64,000 nt of DNA from contig NZ_JAFEKF010000004.1 in the NCBI RefSeq assembly GCF_016888445.1, forward strand, positions 248,001 to 312,000, given 5' to 3'. Positions 38,618-48,229 of the stretch are shown here, piece after piece. Made by a program: the position numbers and the translations under genes. This DNA is from Marinomonas ostreistagni (GTDB taxonomy: Bacteria > Pseudomonadota > Gammaproteobacteria > Pseudomonadales > Marinomonadaceae). The stretch's first letter is position 1. Every line of letters begins with the position of its first letter. Under the pieces are notes generated by a model. That model was not told where the DNA came from and did not search any database. It worked only from the letters and a program-made list of their open reading frames with translations.

Positions 38618-38741
38618 AAATTCGTTCCTCTCAGTTCTCTTTTCGAAGTAAGTGAACTTTAATAAATAGTAGAGGGCATAGGGTTTGTCTAAAAACACTT
38701 TGCTCTAACGATATTAAAAAATTCATTAAAAAGTAATAAAC

Positions 38742-40907
38742 ATGACACATACCGACGTAACGCCCTCTAGTGATGATTCGCAGTCGATCGCTCTAGAGTT
38801 AACCTGTCCTATCGGACTAGAAAATATTCTTGAAAAAGAGCTTCACGAGCTGGGCCTTACACAGACGCGTCTAGGTGAGGCTCAAGTCAAACTAACCACC
38901 GATTTGCGCGGTATGTATTTGGCGTGTTTATGGTCTCGAGTGGCGACGCGCATCATGATGCCCTTGGCGACATTTCAGGTGACGACGGCCGAGGAGTTGT
39001 ATGACGGTGTGGCGAGTATCGATTGGTCGCTGCATATGCATGCCGACAACACGATTGCCATTGATTGCCATGGCACCAACCACGCCATTCGCAATACTCA
39101 ATTTGGTGCGGTAAAAACCAAAGACGCGATTGTCGACTACTTTACGAAGCAAAGTGGCCGTCGCCCGAGTGTCGAGAAGCAACAGCCAGACTTGCGCATT
39201 GCGTTGAAAATCAAACGCGATAAAGCCACGTTGAGCTTGGATGTATCCGGCGAAAGTATGCACCGTCGTGGTTACCGCCAGCAGGGCGCCATGGCGCCAT
39301 TAAAAGAAAACTTGGCTGCGGGGCTTCTGTTGCGCGCCGGTTGGAGTAAAGACAGCCAGTATGGTCAGCTAGTAGATCCCATGTGTGGTTCGGGCACCTT
39401 TTTGGTTGAAGCGGCACTGATCTCGCTCAATATCGCACCAGGCTCACGTCGTCAGTATTGGGGCTTTAAAGGTTGGAAACAGCATGATCACCGTCTTTGG
39501 CAGCAACTAAACGATGTGGCCAAGAATGAGCGCATCGCGCCAGAAGATTTGCAGGTGAGCTTCCAAGGGACTGACCGTGAACAAAAAGCCATCGCCGCTG
39601 CCCGTGAAAACATCAAGCGAGCGGGCTTGGTAGGTATTGTTCAGGTGGAAATGTCGGCCTTCCAGCAGCATACGTTTGATTGGCAAAAACAGCCAACGTT
39701 GGTAATGGTTAACCCGCCTTACGGTGAGCGTCTTGGGGATGAAATGGCGCTAATTTCTCTGTATCGACAGCTGGGGGATTGGGCCATTGAGCACGCCCTA
39801 AATGGCGACATGATGCTACTGACCAGTAGCGAGAACTTAGCCCGTCAGATTCCGATCCGACCTGAGAAAAGCTCACGTGTTTTGAATGGTGGTTTAGAGT
39901 GTCGTGCTTATCGTTTCCCGATCGCTGACTCTCATATTAAAGCGGGTACTCGTGAGCAAGTAGGCTTATCGTCAGGCGCGCAAATGGTGGTGAACCGCTT
40001 ACAAAAGAACATGAAGAAGCTGCGTAAGTGGATTGAGCGTGAGCAGATCAGCTGCTACCGAGTGTACGATGCGGACATGCCAGAGTATGCGGTGGCCATT
40101 GATATTTATAACGACTGGGCACATGTTCAAGAATACCAAGCGCCGAAGAGCGTGGATGAAAATAAAGCGCAGCAGCGTTTGTTTGAAGTGGTGAGTGCCA
40201 TTCCGTTGGCGTTGAACATCCCAGAGACCAATGTGGTGGTTAAGCAGCGCTTGCGTCAATCCGGTAAGCAGCAGTATGAGAAGGTCGACCAATCACAGCA
40301 TGAGATGGTTGTGGAGGAGCATGGTTGTGACTTTATCGTTAACCTCAAAGATTATCTTGATACAGGCTTGTTCCTAGATCACCGCCCTGTGCGTAAGTTG
40401 ATTCAGCAAAAGGCCAATGGCACACGCTTTCTTAACTTGTTCTGTTACACCGCTTCTGGTTCTGTGCACGCTGGGCAGGGCGGTGCTAAAACCACGCTAA
40501 GTGTTGATATGTCCAATACCTACACTGAGTGGGCGCGTCGTAATATTGAGCTGAATGAATTCTCTGAGCGCGATCATCAGGTGGTGCGCGCAGACTGTTT
40601 CGAGTGGCTACGTAAATCTCAAGACGAATTTGACTTGATCTTTATGGATCCACCAACGTTTTCTAACTCTAAGAAAATGGCGGGTGTGCTGGACATTCAG
40701 CGTGATCATGTGGAGCTGATTGATCTGGCGATGGCGCGTTTATCGGCAGACGGTGAGTTAATCTTCTCCAACAATTATCGTCGTTTCGAATTAGACGAAG
40801 CCTTGCAAGCGCGTTATGAAATCGAGAATATAACTCGACAGTCATTGGGTCCAGATTTTGAGCGTAATCAAAAAATTCACCAATGCTGGATTTTGCGACA
40901 TAAATAA
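38742..40907 (+). CDS. rlmL: Bifunctional 23S rRNA methyltransferase RlmKL
   Basis: This fused enzyme makes m2G2445 and m7G2069 in 23S rRNA. The N-terminal half has a THUMP domain (about residues 55-165) and an RlmL methyltransferase with SAM motif DPMCGSGTF and catalytic VNPPYGERLG. The C-terminal half is RlmK, with NLFCYTASGSVHAG and the MDPPTFSNSKKM motif. At 721 residues it is a full-length fusion. The start has only a weak ribosome-binding site. It is divergent from rmf. Confidence 0.97.
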   Translation: MTHTDVTPSSDDSQSIALELTCPIGLENILEKELHELGLTQTRLGEAQVKLTTDLRGMYLACLWSRVATRIMMPLATFQVTTAEELYDGVASIDWSLHMHADNTIAIDCHGTNHAIRNTQFGAVKTKDAIVDYFTKQSGRRPSVEKQQPDLRIALKIKRDKATLSLDVSGESMHRRGYRQQGAMAPLKENLAAGLLLRAGWSKDSQYGQLVDPMCGSGTFLVEAALISLNIAPGSRRQYWGFKGWKQHDHRLWQQLNDVAKNERIAPEDLQVSFQGTDREQKAIAAARENIKRAGLVGIVQVEMSAFQQHTFDWQKQPTLVMVNPPYGERLGDEMALISLYRQLGDWAIEHALNGDMMLLTSSENLARQIPIRPEKSSRVLNGGLECRAYRFPIADSHIKAGTREQVGLSSGAQMVVNRLQKNMKKLRKWIEREQISCYRVYDADMPEYAVAIDIYNDWAHVQEYQAPKSVDENKAQQRLFEVVSAIPLALNIPETNVVVKQRLRQSGKQQYEKVDQSQHEMVVEEHGCDFIVNLKDYLDTGLFLDHRPVRKLIQQKANGTRFLNLFCYTASGSVHAGQGGAKTTLSVDMSNTYTEWARRNIELNEFSERDHQVVRADCFEWLRKSQDEFDLIFMDPPTFSNSKKMAGVLDIQRDHVELIDLAMARLSADGELIFSNNYRRFELDEALQARYEIENITRQSLGPDFERNQKIHQCWILRHK

Positions 40908-40968
40908 TCCCCATAACCAGAGCTCACTGATCGAAGGGTGAGTGGGCTCTTAGCGATAAGAAATTGCC

Positions 40969-41826
40969 ATGAGTAAAACCTACCGTTTAGTTGTAAGTTG
41001 CCCTGATCAAGTGGGCATCGTCGCCGCTGTTAGTGATTATGTTAGTCAGCTTGGCGGCTCAATTTTAGAAGCCAGTCACCATACTGACCCGGAGCAGCGT
41101 TGCTTTTTTATGCGTCAGGTCATTGCGGCTGACAACCTAGAAGTGGACCTTGATACCTTTCGTGAGGGCTTTGCAGAAATCGCGGAGCGCTACGAGATGG
41201 AGTGGTTTATCAATGACAGTGATGAACGCCCTAAAGTCATGTTGATGGCGACCAAAGAGTCCCATTGCCTAAATGACTTGCTACATCGTTGGCACACGGG
41301 TGAATTGCCATGTGAAATTGTTGGCGTGATCGCCAACCATGAAGATCTACGTTCGATGGTGGAGTGGTACAAGATCCCTTATCACTGCATCAATGTGCCC
41401 AAAGAAGATAAGATGCCAGCCTTTCAGGCGATTGAAAAAGCCATCGATGCATCTGGCGCGGATACGGTGGTACTAGCGCGCTATATGCAAATTTTCCCAG
41501 AGTACTTATGTGAAAAATATCGCTTCCGTGTGATCAATATCCATCACAGCTTCTTGCCATCGTTTGCCGGCGCACGTCCTTACCATCAAGCTGCCGTTCG
41601 CGGTGTTAAGTTGATCGGTGCCACCTGTCACTATGTAACAGCGGATTTGGATGCGGGGCCAATTATCGAGCAAGATGTGATTCGTATCTCACACAATCAC
41701 TCAACGGCTGATATGGTGCGTTTAGGCCGCGATATTGAAAAGCTAGTACTGTCGCGCGGCTTGCGTTATCACTTAGAAGACCGTGTTCTAGTGCACGGTA
41801 ACAAGACGGTGATCTTTTCTCAGTAA
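40969..41826 (+). CDS. purU: Formyltetrahydrofolate deformylase
   Basis: PurU hydrolyses 10-formyl-THF to formate and THF, balancing one-carbon pools. An N-terminal ACT domain (SCPDQVGIVAAVSDYV) is followed by the formyl-hydrolase domain with NIHHSFLPSF (catalytic His) and the HYVTADLDAGPIIEQD segment (catalytic Asp). The length is 285 residues. It lies after rlmKL with a 60-base gap. Confidence 0.97.
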   Translation: MSKTYRLVVSCPDQVGIVAAVSDYVSQLGGSILEASHHTDPEQRCFFMRQVIAADNLEVDLDTFREGFAEIAERYEMEWFINDSDERPKVMLMATKESHCLNDLLHRWHTGELPCEIVGVIANHEDLRSMVEWYKIPYHCINVPKEDKMPAFQAIEKAIDASGADTVVLARYMQIFPEYLCEKYRFRVINIHHSFLPSFAGARPYHQAAVRGVKLIGATCHYVTADLDAGPIIEQDVIRISHNHSTADMVRLGRDIEKLVLSRGLRYHLEDRVLVHGNKTVIFSQ

Positions 41827-41834
41827 TGCTCAAA

Positions 41835-41868
41835 AAAGGGTAAGCTCTGTGAAATCTGCTTACCCTTT
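41835..41868 (+). terminator. Rho-independent terminator after purU
   Basis: An 11-bp perfect stem (AAAGGGTAAGC / GCTTACCCTTT) with a 12-base loop ends in a short pyrimidine-rich tract. Confidence 0.75.
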
Positions 41869-41945
41869 CCCTTCAATAATAAGATGTTATTTAATTTTTT
41901 GACTATAGTTACCTGAAACAAACTGAAAGTTGGTTGAGGGCTGCA

Positions 41946-42209
41946 ATGAAATTAAAATTAACACCCACCCAAAACCTTTGTGTCGGCTTCCTCGAAACAG
42001 GTTTCGAGCTTGTACAAATTGGCGATCAATATTTCTTTGTCAAAGGCGAACGTCGACAAAAGGTATTACCCAAAACATTAGACGCGCTGGTCAGTCGCGG
42101 TGCGCTTAAGCACACGCGTGATGGCAAATATGAGTTGAGTGAAGAGTTCAAAGAACATCGACGTGAAATGCGCTCGGCGACCGTCGAGTCAAAGCATACA
42201 CGCCACTAA
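41946..42209 (+). CDS. Small conserved-looking protein of unknown function
   Basis: I do not recognise a family. From ATG 41946, with GAGGG seven bases upstream, it encodes 87 residues. The N-terminal two thirds look like a compact alpha/beta or winged-helix-sized fold (LTPTQNLCVGFLETGFELV, then VLPKTLDALVSRGALKH and GKYELSEEF). The C-terminus is basic. No signal peptide or membrane helix is present. It is convergent with the DUF3549 gene. The in-frame TTG at 41934 is less likely. Confidence 0.65.
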   Translation: MKLKLTPTQNLCVGFLETGFELVQIGDQYFFVKGERRQKVLPKTLDALVSRGALKHTRDGKYELSEEFKEHRREMRSATVESKHTRH

Positions 42210-42244
42210 TTCTAGCCGGGGCAGCATTAGTGGCGGGCGTAGTG

Positions 42245-43300
42245 TTATTGCAGTGTTTCCGACGCCGGCGTAAATAAGCTTGCTGTAGCGTTTTGAAGGG
42301 CTGCGGTAGCATGCTCTGAGCGCAGCACTTGCCAGCATTGCACGCGCGTTTCAGGCTGCTGTGTCAATTCTGACACTATGTGTTTAAAGCCAATTAACCC
42401 ATCTTGGCGATGCGCAAGCTTTTCTAAAATGATGCGCAGTAGCTGTGGTTGCTCAGTGACCCAGTGAGGGCATTTAGCGACCAGTGCTGCAATGAGTTCT
42501 AGTTGCTCGTCAGCACAATCGGAAATATCGCCTAACAAGGTAAACAAAGGGATAAATAGTGCCTGCGGGAAATCACTGCGCGAAATCGCGCGCACCCAAT
42601 GGGCAGCACTCGCGGCATCCATTGTTGGCTTGGCAAGCTGTTGACATACAGCATCGACCACAGTGGGCGGCTGAACGTGATGCTCAAGTGCGTGACACAG
42701 TGGCAAGACGACTTCGCTTGGGCCTTGTTGTAAGGCCTTTATGACCAGCGAAGGTTGCTCTGAGCGCGCAGCCAGATCAGCCAGCCCTTGTAGTCCTAAT
42801 TCTGACCAATTGGCCTCATCTTTTAAATCATCCAGCTTAAGGTAATCTTGTACAGCTGCGTAATAGTCTGACGCTGGCTGCTTTAAATCTCTGGCTAAAA
42901 TGGCGTGGAAATTCGCAAGACGGTCTTGATCAGGTTTAAACGCGTAAGGGTTGTCTTCTAGGGCTTCATTTAGGCCCTGCTCTGTCCCTTTATGCATGAT
43001 CTTGTCGACAATTGTTTTGATGAAGTGATCACGCGTGCCTAGGTTCAAGCACCCTGACTCATCTAACGGTAAGCGTAAAAACCAGACCACTTGCGCCTCT
43101 TTTGCGCTGTCCTCTTGTGCGCCCAGTACACAAGCTAACCATGCCTGTTGGCGAAACCCGTAAGGGTAGACTTGTTGCTTTTTGTCGAACTGAATGACTT
43201 GTTGTGGCGTGAGCTTAGTAATGTGGCGACCAACATCGTAGAATGTCGCGTGACACCCAACGGCACTAAAAAGATCGCTCAAAGATTCAATATTCTGCAT
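42245..43300 (-). CDS. DUF3549 family protein
   Basis: This 351-residue cytoplasmic protein matches the DUF3549 family known from Pseudomonas and Oceanospirillales by its N-terminus (SLSDLFSAVGCHATFYDVGR then ITKLTPQQVIQF) and by its place next to yqcC. The C-terminal half is made of alpha-helical, HEAT-like segments. No catalytic motif is visible and no function is known. It is divergent from yqcC. Confidence 0.8.
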   Translation of the reverse strand: MQNIESLSDLFSAVGCHATFYDVGRHITKLTPQQVIQFDKKQQVYPYGFRQQAWLACVLGAQEDSAKEAQVVWFLRLPLDESGCLNLGTRDHFIKTIVDKIMHKGTEQGLNEALEDNPYAFKPDQDRLANFHAILARDLKQPASDYYAAVQDYLKLDDLKDEANWSELGLQGLADLAARSEQPSLVIKALQQGPSEVVLPLCHALEHHVQPPTVVDAVCQQLAKPTMDAASAAHWVRAISRSDFPQALFIPLFTLLGDISDCADEQLELIAALVAKCPHWVTEQPQLLRIILEKLAHRQDGLIGFKHIVSELTQQPETRVQCWQVLRSEHATAALQNATASLFTPASETLQ

Positions 43301-43370
43301 AGGTTCTATTGGTGCCTAAACTGATGTGACTGAAAGCTCGCATCATACCGTTTTTTAGGAGAGAAATCAG

Positions 43371-43718
43371 TTGTCCCAATCGTTTCAACAGTACAGTGAG
43401 CTAGCGGATTTGATGTTAGAGCTACAGATGGCAATGCAAGAGGCTCATGTGTGGGAGTGTCAGCCACCGACGCCTCAAGCATTGGCATCTGACAAGCCTT
43501 TTTGTATCGATACCATGACGTTTGAGCAATGGTTGCGTTATGTGATGATCGAGCGCTTTAAAGACATCATTGAGCAGCAGCTGTCACTGCCAGAGCGTTG
43601 TCATATCTCGCCAATGATTGAAGAGGCGTTTCGAGGTTTACCTAGTGCACAAGTGAAGCATTTGATGCTGGTCGCCGACGCGTTGGATCGTTTTCTCACT
43701 CGTACGGCGACGGTATGA
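43371..43718 (+). CDS. yqcC: YqcC family protein
   Basis: This 115-residue helical protein matches YqcC, with the family core PFCIDTMTFEQWLRYVMIERF and the LPERCHISPMIEEAF segment. The start is TTG 43371, with AGGAG nine bases upstream, and aligns with the family N-terminus. In E. coli yqcC is next to the pseudouridine synthase gene truC; here the partner is DUF1853. Its 3' end overlaps the next gene by four bases. Confidence 0.85.
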   Translation: MSQSFQQYSELADLMLELQMAMQEAHVWECQPPTPQALASDKPFCIDTMTFEQWLRYVMIERFKDIIEQQLSLPERCHISPMIEEAFRGLPSAQVKHLMLVADALDRFLTRTATV

Positions 43719-44566
43719 AGCCAAACCAATATCTCAACGATTTAGAGTGGCTCCTATCTGAGCGCGAAATGTTCATCTCAGATCGGCCGCTGGCAGATTT
43801 CTTGTTGCTGGACTGGCAACACAAGTTCAGGGCATTAACGCAACGGCCAGACGCCATCGTTGCTTATATGGCACAAGCCAAATCGCACTTTTTGGGGACT
43901 TACTTCGAGCAGTTGTTTTCGTTTGCGATACACCATTTTACCGATTTAGAGGTGTTAGCTGAGCACCAGCAGATTCAAGGTGAACGCCAAACACTCGGAG
44001 AGGTTGATCTCTTAGCCAAGGATCGAACTGGGCGTTGCATTCAATTTGAAGTGGCCATTAAGTTTTATTTAGAGCGGTCTGATTTGGCGCCCAATAACTG
44101 GATCGGACCGAATAAAAACGACAGCTTAAATAAAAAAGTGTCTCATGCCAGAGGGCATCAGCTGACAGTGTTAGATCAGGTGATGGGGCAGCAATGGTTA
44201 CATTCTGTAACTGGAAGCACAGATTACAAGCCAAATCTGATGATTTTTGGTCGGCATTTTTATAACTTAAATGCTCGGGCTTGCATTTTTTTTGACGAAT
44301 TTGAAATTCAAGGCGGATGGCTATATAAATATAACTTATCCAATTGGGCGCCGTACTTGAGTGATTTGGTACTGGCGGGTAAACCTTGCTGGATTACGCC
44401 CAACAGGGAAAAAGATACCATTAATCAGATAGATGGTACGTTCATTGAGGCTCTTGAGAAGTCCTTTAGGCATGACCAGCGACCACAGTTATACAGCTGC
44501 TGGCGTAGAGATAAGAACAACCAGCAACAAGCTTTTTGGCTTTTTATATGTCCAGAAGGGTGGTGA
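43715..44566 (+). CDS. DUF1853 family protein
   Basis: This 283-residue protein resembles DUF1853. A PD-(D/E)XK-nuclease-like core can be argued from GEVDLLAKDRTGRCIQFEVAIKF (shown in parts: EVDLLAKD and QFEVAIKF), but no activity is proven for the family. It overlaps yqcC by four bases (ATGA), so the pair is translationally coupled. Function unknown. Confidence 0.8.
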   Translation: MKPNQYLNDLEWLLSEREMFISDRPLADFLLLDWQHKFRALTQRPDAIVAYMAQAKSHFLGTYFEQLFSFAIHHFTDLEVLAEHQQIQGERQTLGEVDLLAKDRTGRCIQFEVAIKFYLERSDLAPNNWIGPNKNDSLNKKVSHARGHQLTVLDQVMGQQWLHSVTGSTDYKPNLMIFGRHFYNLNARACIFFDEFEIQGGWLYKYNLSNWAPYLSDLVLAGKPCWITPNREKDTINQIDGTFIEALEKSFRHDQRPQLYSCWRRDKNNQQQAFWLFICPEGW

Positions 44567-44631
44567 TGCTTGAAAAGTGAATAGGGTTCAGGCATATATA
44601 AGACTAAAGTAGTAGTAGGCCATTTTGTGCT

Positions 44632-46650
44632 ATGTCAGACGTTGCAGAATTTATAATGCCCAGCCCAGAGAAGGCTGCGTGGGTCATCGATATTGCACAA
44701 GGAACCGTGTCGTGGAGTAATGCCATCGCCAAACAACGTTTTGGCGATGCACTGGGCTATGATCGTAATGGCCTATTATTTATCGACCGTGCGTTAAAAC
44801 AAGATCTACATGAGTTTTTGTCTCGTGCCAACGCCAGTGAGCCTTTGTGTTTTCATTGGTTGATGCGCGATGTAGATCAATGCTTACACCGCTGTGTTGC
44901 CAAAGTCATTGCTTTAGGTGAGAAAACCCATGGCTTCTCGGTTGAAGCCAGCCCTTGCCCACCCCATATGGCACAGCAATTACCCAGAACCTATGCTCAT
45001 AGTAGCCTTTCAGAGCGTCTTAATTCTATTGTGTTGATGACCTTTACTGGATCAGGTCAGCAGCACTTCTTTAGCCAAAAAGCCTGTGCTTTATTTACCA
45101 ATGTGGGACACGTAAAAGAGCTGTTTGCAGTAGCGAGCGCTGCCAACCATTTTTGGACGCGATTGCAATCTGGCACAGTCGTCGATCAAGAGATTCGATT
45201 GGCTACCGTCGAAGGTATTCGCTGGTTTCGAGTGGAAGCGCAGCGTAATCAGCAGACGGGGATGATCGATATTTATGCGCAAGACATTCAGGAGCTCAGG
45301 GATTACGAAGTAGCTCTTTATCGCTTGCAGAACTATGATGAATTAACCGATCTGCCTAATCGACATCTGTTGTATCAGCAACTTGAAAGAGCGCATAAGA
45401 TGGCGACTCAGCGACAGCGTCGCTACGGTATTTTGTATCTAGATTTAGATGGCTTTAAGGTGGTTAACGACACCTTTGGTCATCGCCTAGGCGATCAGCT
45501 GTTGCAAGAGGTGGCGAATCGCATCAAAGCGACGATCCCATCTCGTTCGTGCCTGTATCGCCTCGGTGGCGATGAATTCGTCGTGGTCTTGGAGCACGTC
45601 CAAGGTGTAGACGAATTAGAGCGTATTGCGCATAGCATTAATGCGGCGGCGGCCACACCTTACCCCGTATCAGATTTGGAAATGATGATCACCACTAGCA
45701 TTGGCATTGCCTGCTATCCAGAGCATGGCGATGGTATCGATGCTTTGCTCAAAAATGCCGACGCGGCCATGTATCGCTCGAAGAGCATTACTCACAATGG
45801 TTTTCATGTCTATCACAAGCAGCTGACTGATCGCTACAGTGCCTATATGACCTTAGGCGGTGGCTTGCGCCGAGCGATTGAAGAAGGGCAGTTTGAGCTC
45901 TATTTTCAACCCAAACTGCGCGCTAGTGATGAGGTAATAGTCGGGGCTGAAGCTTTGATCCGTTGGCAGCATCCTGAATGGGGCTGTATCTCTCCGGATC
46001 AATTTATACCGATTGCCGAAGAGAGTGGCTTAATATTGCCCTTGGGCGAGTGGGTGATTCGCCAAGCGTGTCAGCAAATCAAGCAATGGCGCGAGCAAGG
46101 TCTTCCAGCGCTTGCGATATCGGTGAATTTATCTGGTCGCCAATTTATGCAGCCAGACTTAGTCGAGATGGTGCGTAAGATTTTACAAGAGACCGGTGTC
46201 GACCCTAGGTACTTAGAGCTTGAGTTAACAGAAAGTATGCTGATGTCAGATGCCGATGAAACCATCGAAAAATTGCATGATTTCCGAAAAATGGGCTTAA
46301 CACTGTCGATTGATGACTTTGGTACGGGCTACTCATCTTTAGCGTATCTGAAAAAATTCCCCATCCAAGCCCTGAAAATAGATCGTTCGTTTATTCAAGA
46401 TTTAAGTCGTGACAGTGATGACGACGCGATCGTTAAGGCCACCATTGCCATGGCTTCGAGCCTTAATTTGAAGGTGATTGCCGAAGGCGTTGAAAATCGT
46501 GATCAGCTACAAGTGTTAACAGACTACCGTTGTGAAGAGGTGCAAGGCTATTTGTTTGCCAAGCCAATGAGCAACAAGGAGTTTGCGCATTACCTAGCGC
46601 AGCAAAATATTGTCCATAATGACGATCAAATAACCGATTCAGACGCTTAG
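44632..46650 (+). CDS. Cyclic-di-GMP signalling protein with GGDEF and EAL domains
   Basis: The 672-residue protein has an N-terminal sensor region of about 230 residues, probably two degenerate PAS-like folds. A GGDEF domain follows with an intact active site (RLGGDEF, about residues 312-316), then an EAL domain with EALIRW near 440. The inhibitory RxxD site before GGDEF is missing. All EAL catalytic residues appear present: VNLSGRQF, ELTES, IDDFGTGYSSL, LKIDRSF, AEGVE and QGYLFAKP. It is therefore likely an active phosphodiesterase and possibly a cyclase. No membrane helix is seen, so it is cytoplasmic. Confidence 0.93.
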   Translation: MSDVAEFIMPSPEKAAWVIDIAQGTVSWSNAIAKQRFGDALGYDRNGLLFIDRALKQDLHEFLSRANASEPLCFHWLMRDVDQCLHRCVAKVIALGEKTHGFSVEASPCPPHMAQQLPRTYAHSSLSERLNSIVLMTFTGSGQQHFFSQKACALFTNVGHVKELFAVASAANHFWTRLQSGTVVDQEIRLATVEGIRWFRVEAQRNQQTGMIDIYAQDIQELRDYEVALYRLQNYDELTDLPNRHLLYQQLERAHKMATQRQRRYGILYLDLDGFKVVNDTFGHRLGDQLLQEVANRIKATIPSRSCLYRLGGDEFVVVLEHVQGVDELERIAHSINAAAATPYPVSDLEMMITTSIGIACYPEHGDGIDALLKNADAAMYRSKSITHNGFHVYHKQLTDRYSAYMTLGGGLRRAIEEGQFELYFQPKLRASDEVIVGAEALIRWQHPEWGCISPDQFIPIAEESGLILPLGEWVIRQACQQIKQWREQGLPALAISVNLSGRQFMQPDLVEMVRKILQETGVDPRYLELELTESMLMSDADETIEKLHDFRKMGLTLSIDDFGTGYSSLAYLKKFPIQALKIDRSFIQDLSRDSDDDAIVKATIAMASSLNLKVIAEGVENRDQLQVLTDYRCEEVQGYLFAKPMSNKEFAHYLAQQNIVHNDDQITDSDA

Positions 46651-46675
46651 ACGCATCATTTCGTCTGACTTTTTG
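46639..46675 (+). terminator. Weak terminator at the end of the GGDEF-EAL gene
   Basis: A 7-bp stem (TCAGACG / CGTCTGA) with a 16-base loop overlaps the stop codon and is followed by CTTTTT. Confidence 0.4.
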
Positions 46676-46726
46676 GTACTATGCAGCGCTTGAAATAATG
46701 CCTGCATAAAAGCCTTTGGAGTCTGT

Positions 46727-47572
46727 GTGTCGAATCTTGAGCATCTGCTTTGTCCACTGGATAATTCCCCTTTAACGCGTCATGAACGCACCTTAATCTG
46801 TGCTAATGGGCATGCCTTTGATATGGCCAAGACGGGTTATATTAATCTGCTGCCAGTACAAAATAAGCACTCCAAAGATCCAGGCGATAGCAAAGCCATG
46901 GTGCAATCGCGTCGAGCGTTTTTAGCACAAGGTCATTATGACCCGATCGTCACAGCCATCATCGAATCCATGCCTGATGCGTTAAAACAACGCACTGATT
47001 TGAATCTATTGGATGCAGGGTGCGGCGAAGGGCATTACTTGCGTCAGCTGGTAGCCTTGCTGGGTGTCAATCATCAGGTGGATGCAACGGGTTTAGATAT
47101 TTCCAAATGGGCGGTTGCCGAAGCCAGTAAGCGTGCCAAAGAGATTGATTGGATTGTTGGCAGTAATGCGCATTTGCCAATCGAATCTGGGCGTTTTGAT
47201 TGGGTGATGTGTGCTTTTGGCTTCCCAGTATTTGAAGAGTTTGCTCGTGTACTCGATACTTCGGGGTGGTTGCTGCTGGTGGAGTCTGGGCCCGATCATT
47301 TATTAGAGTTACGCAAGATTTTATACCCTGCCGTTAAACCGTTTAAAGAAACCTATGCCAACGGTATCGAAGGGTTTGATTTACAGCATAAAAGCCGTTG
47401 CACGTTCCGCTTCCATTTGCCTGATCAGGACAGCATTGGGCAGCTGTTAAGTATGACGCCGCATATTCACAAGGCGCCTTATAGTGGTCGCCAAGCGGCA
47501 CAGGCGTTAGAGCAATTAGAGTTGACCGCGGACATATCGTTACGCTGGTATCAAAAGCAAGGAAATGAGTAA
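46727..47572 (+). CDS. rlmA: 23S rRNA (guanine745-N1)-methyltransferase RlmA
   Basis: RlmA methylates G745 in helix 35 of 23S rRNA. The start is GTG 46727 with GGAG five bases upstream. The family segment GYINLLPVQNKHSKDPGDS and the SAM motif LLDAGCGEGHY are clear. The N-terminal zinc finger is altered: Cys9, Asp12, Cys25 and His29 replace the usual Cys-Cys-Cys-His at the same spacing. The length is 281 residues. The can gene starts within the stop codon (TAATG). Confidence 0.93.
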   Translation: MSNLEHLLCPLDNSPLTRHERTLICANGHAFDMAKTGYINLLPVQNKHSKDPGDSKAMVQSRRAFLAQGHYDPIVTAIIESMPDALKQRTDLNLLDAGCGEGHYLRQLVALLGVNHQVDATGLDISKWAVAEASKRAKEIDWIVGSNAHLPIESGRFDWVMCAFGFPVFEEFARVLDTSGWLLLVESGPDHLLELRKILYPAVKPFKETYANGIEGFDLQHKSRCTFRFHLPDQDSIGQLLSMTPHIHKAPYSGRQAAQALEQLELTADISLRWYQKQGNE

Positions 47573-48210
47573 TGTCGATGAAACTGGGGACGCTGTTTCA
47601 AAAAAATCGTGAATGGGCGGCCAAGGTGAATGCCGAGGACCCTGATTTTTTCCATAAATTATCGGAGCAGCAAAAGCCAGACTACTTATGGATCGGCTGT
47701 GCTGACAGTCGCGTGCCGGCCAATCAAATTGTAGACCTATTGCCTGGCGAAGTGTTTGTACACCGCAACATCGCCAATGTGGTGGTGCATACGGATCTTA
47801 ACTGTTTGTCTGTTATTCAATATGCGGTCGAAGTGTTACGGGTGAAGCATATTATGGTGGTCGGGCATTACGGCTGTGGGGGAATCAAGGCGGCGATGGA
47901 GCCCAATGATCTTGGCTTGATCGAGAACTGGTTGCGTCATATCAAGGATGTGTATCGTTTGCACAAAGCTGAGGTTGATGGCATTACCGATGAGCGTGCA
48001 CGTTTTGATCGCATGTGCGAGCTGAATGTGATCGAACAAGTTTCAAACGTCTGTCAGACCAGTATCGTGCATAATGCTTGGCAGCGTGGTCAGGAGCTTA
48101 CCGTACATGGTTGGTGCTATAGCTTAAACAATGGTCACATCACAGATCTGGAAGTGACGGTTTCGAATGAAATGGAAGCTAAAGCTGCGCTGGATGCTGT
48201 GCTGCTTTAG
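47572..48210 (+). CDS. can: Beta-class carbonic anhydrase
   Basis: This zinc enzyme interconverts CO2 and bicarbonate in the cytoplasm. Zinc ligands Cys43, His99 and Cys102 and the Asp45-Arg47 dyad are present in GCADSRVPA and VGHYGCGG. The 212-residue length matches E. coli Can. It overlaps rlmA by one base and is followed by a strong bidirectional terminator. Confidence 0.97.
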   Translation: MSMKLGTLFQKNREWAAKVNAEDPDFFHKLSEQQKPDYLWIGCADSRVPANQIVDLLPGEVFVHRNIANVVVHTDLNCLSVIQYAVEVLRVKHIMVVGHYGCGGIKAAMEPNDLGLIENWLRHIKDVYRLHKAEVDGITDERARFDRMCELNVIEQVSNVCQTSIVHNAWQRGQELTVHGWCYSLNNGHITDLEVTVSNEMEAKAALDAVLL

Positions 48211-48229
48211 GGACAATCCTTAGCTAATA

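Noticed and set aside
38618-38698. In-frame extension of rmf by 27 codons
   Set aside because: Ribosome modulation factor begins with MKxQKRD; the extension lacks family features and a ribosome-binding site.
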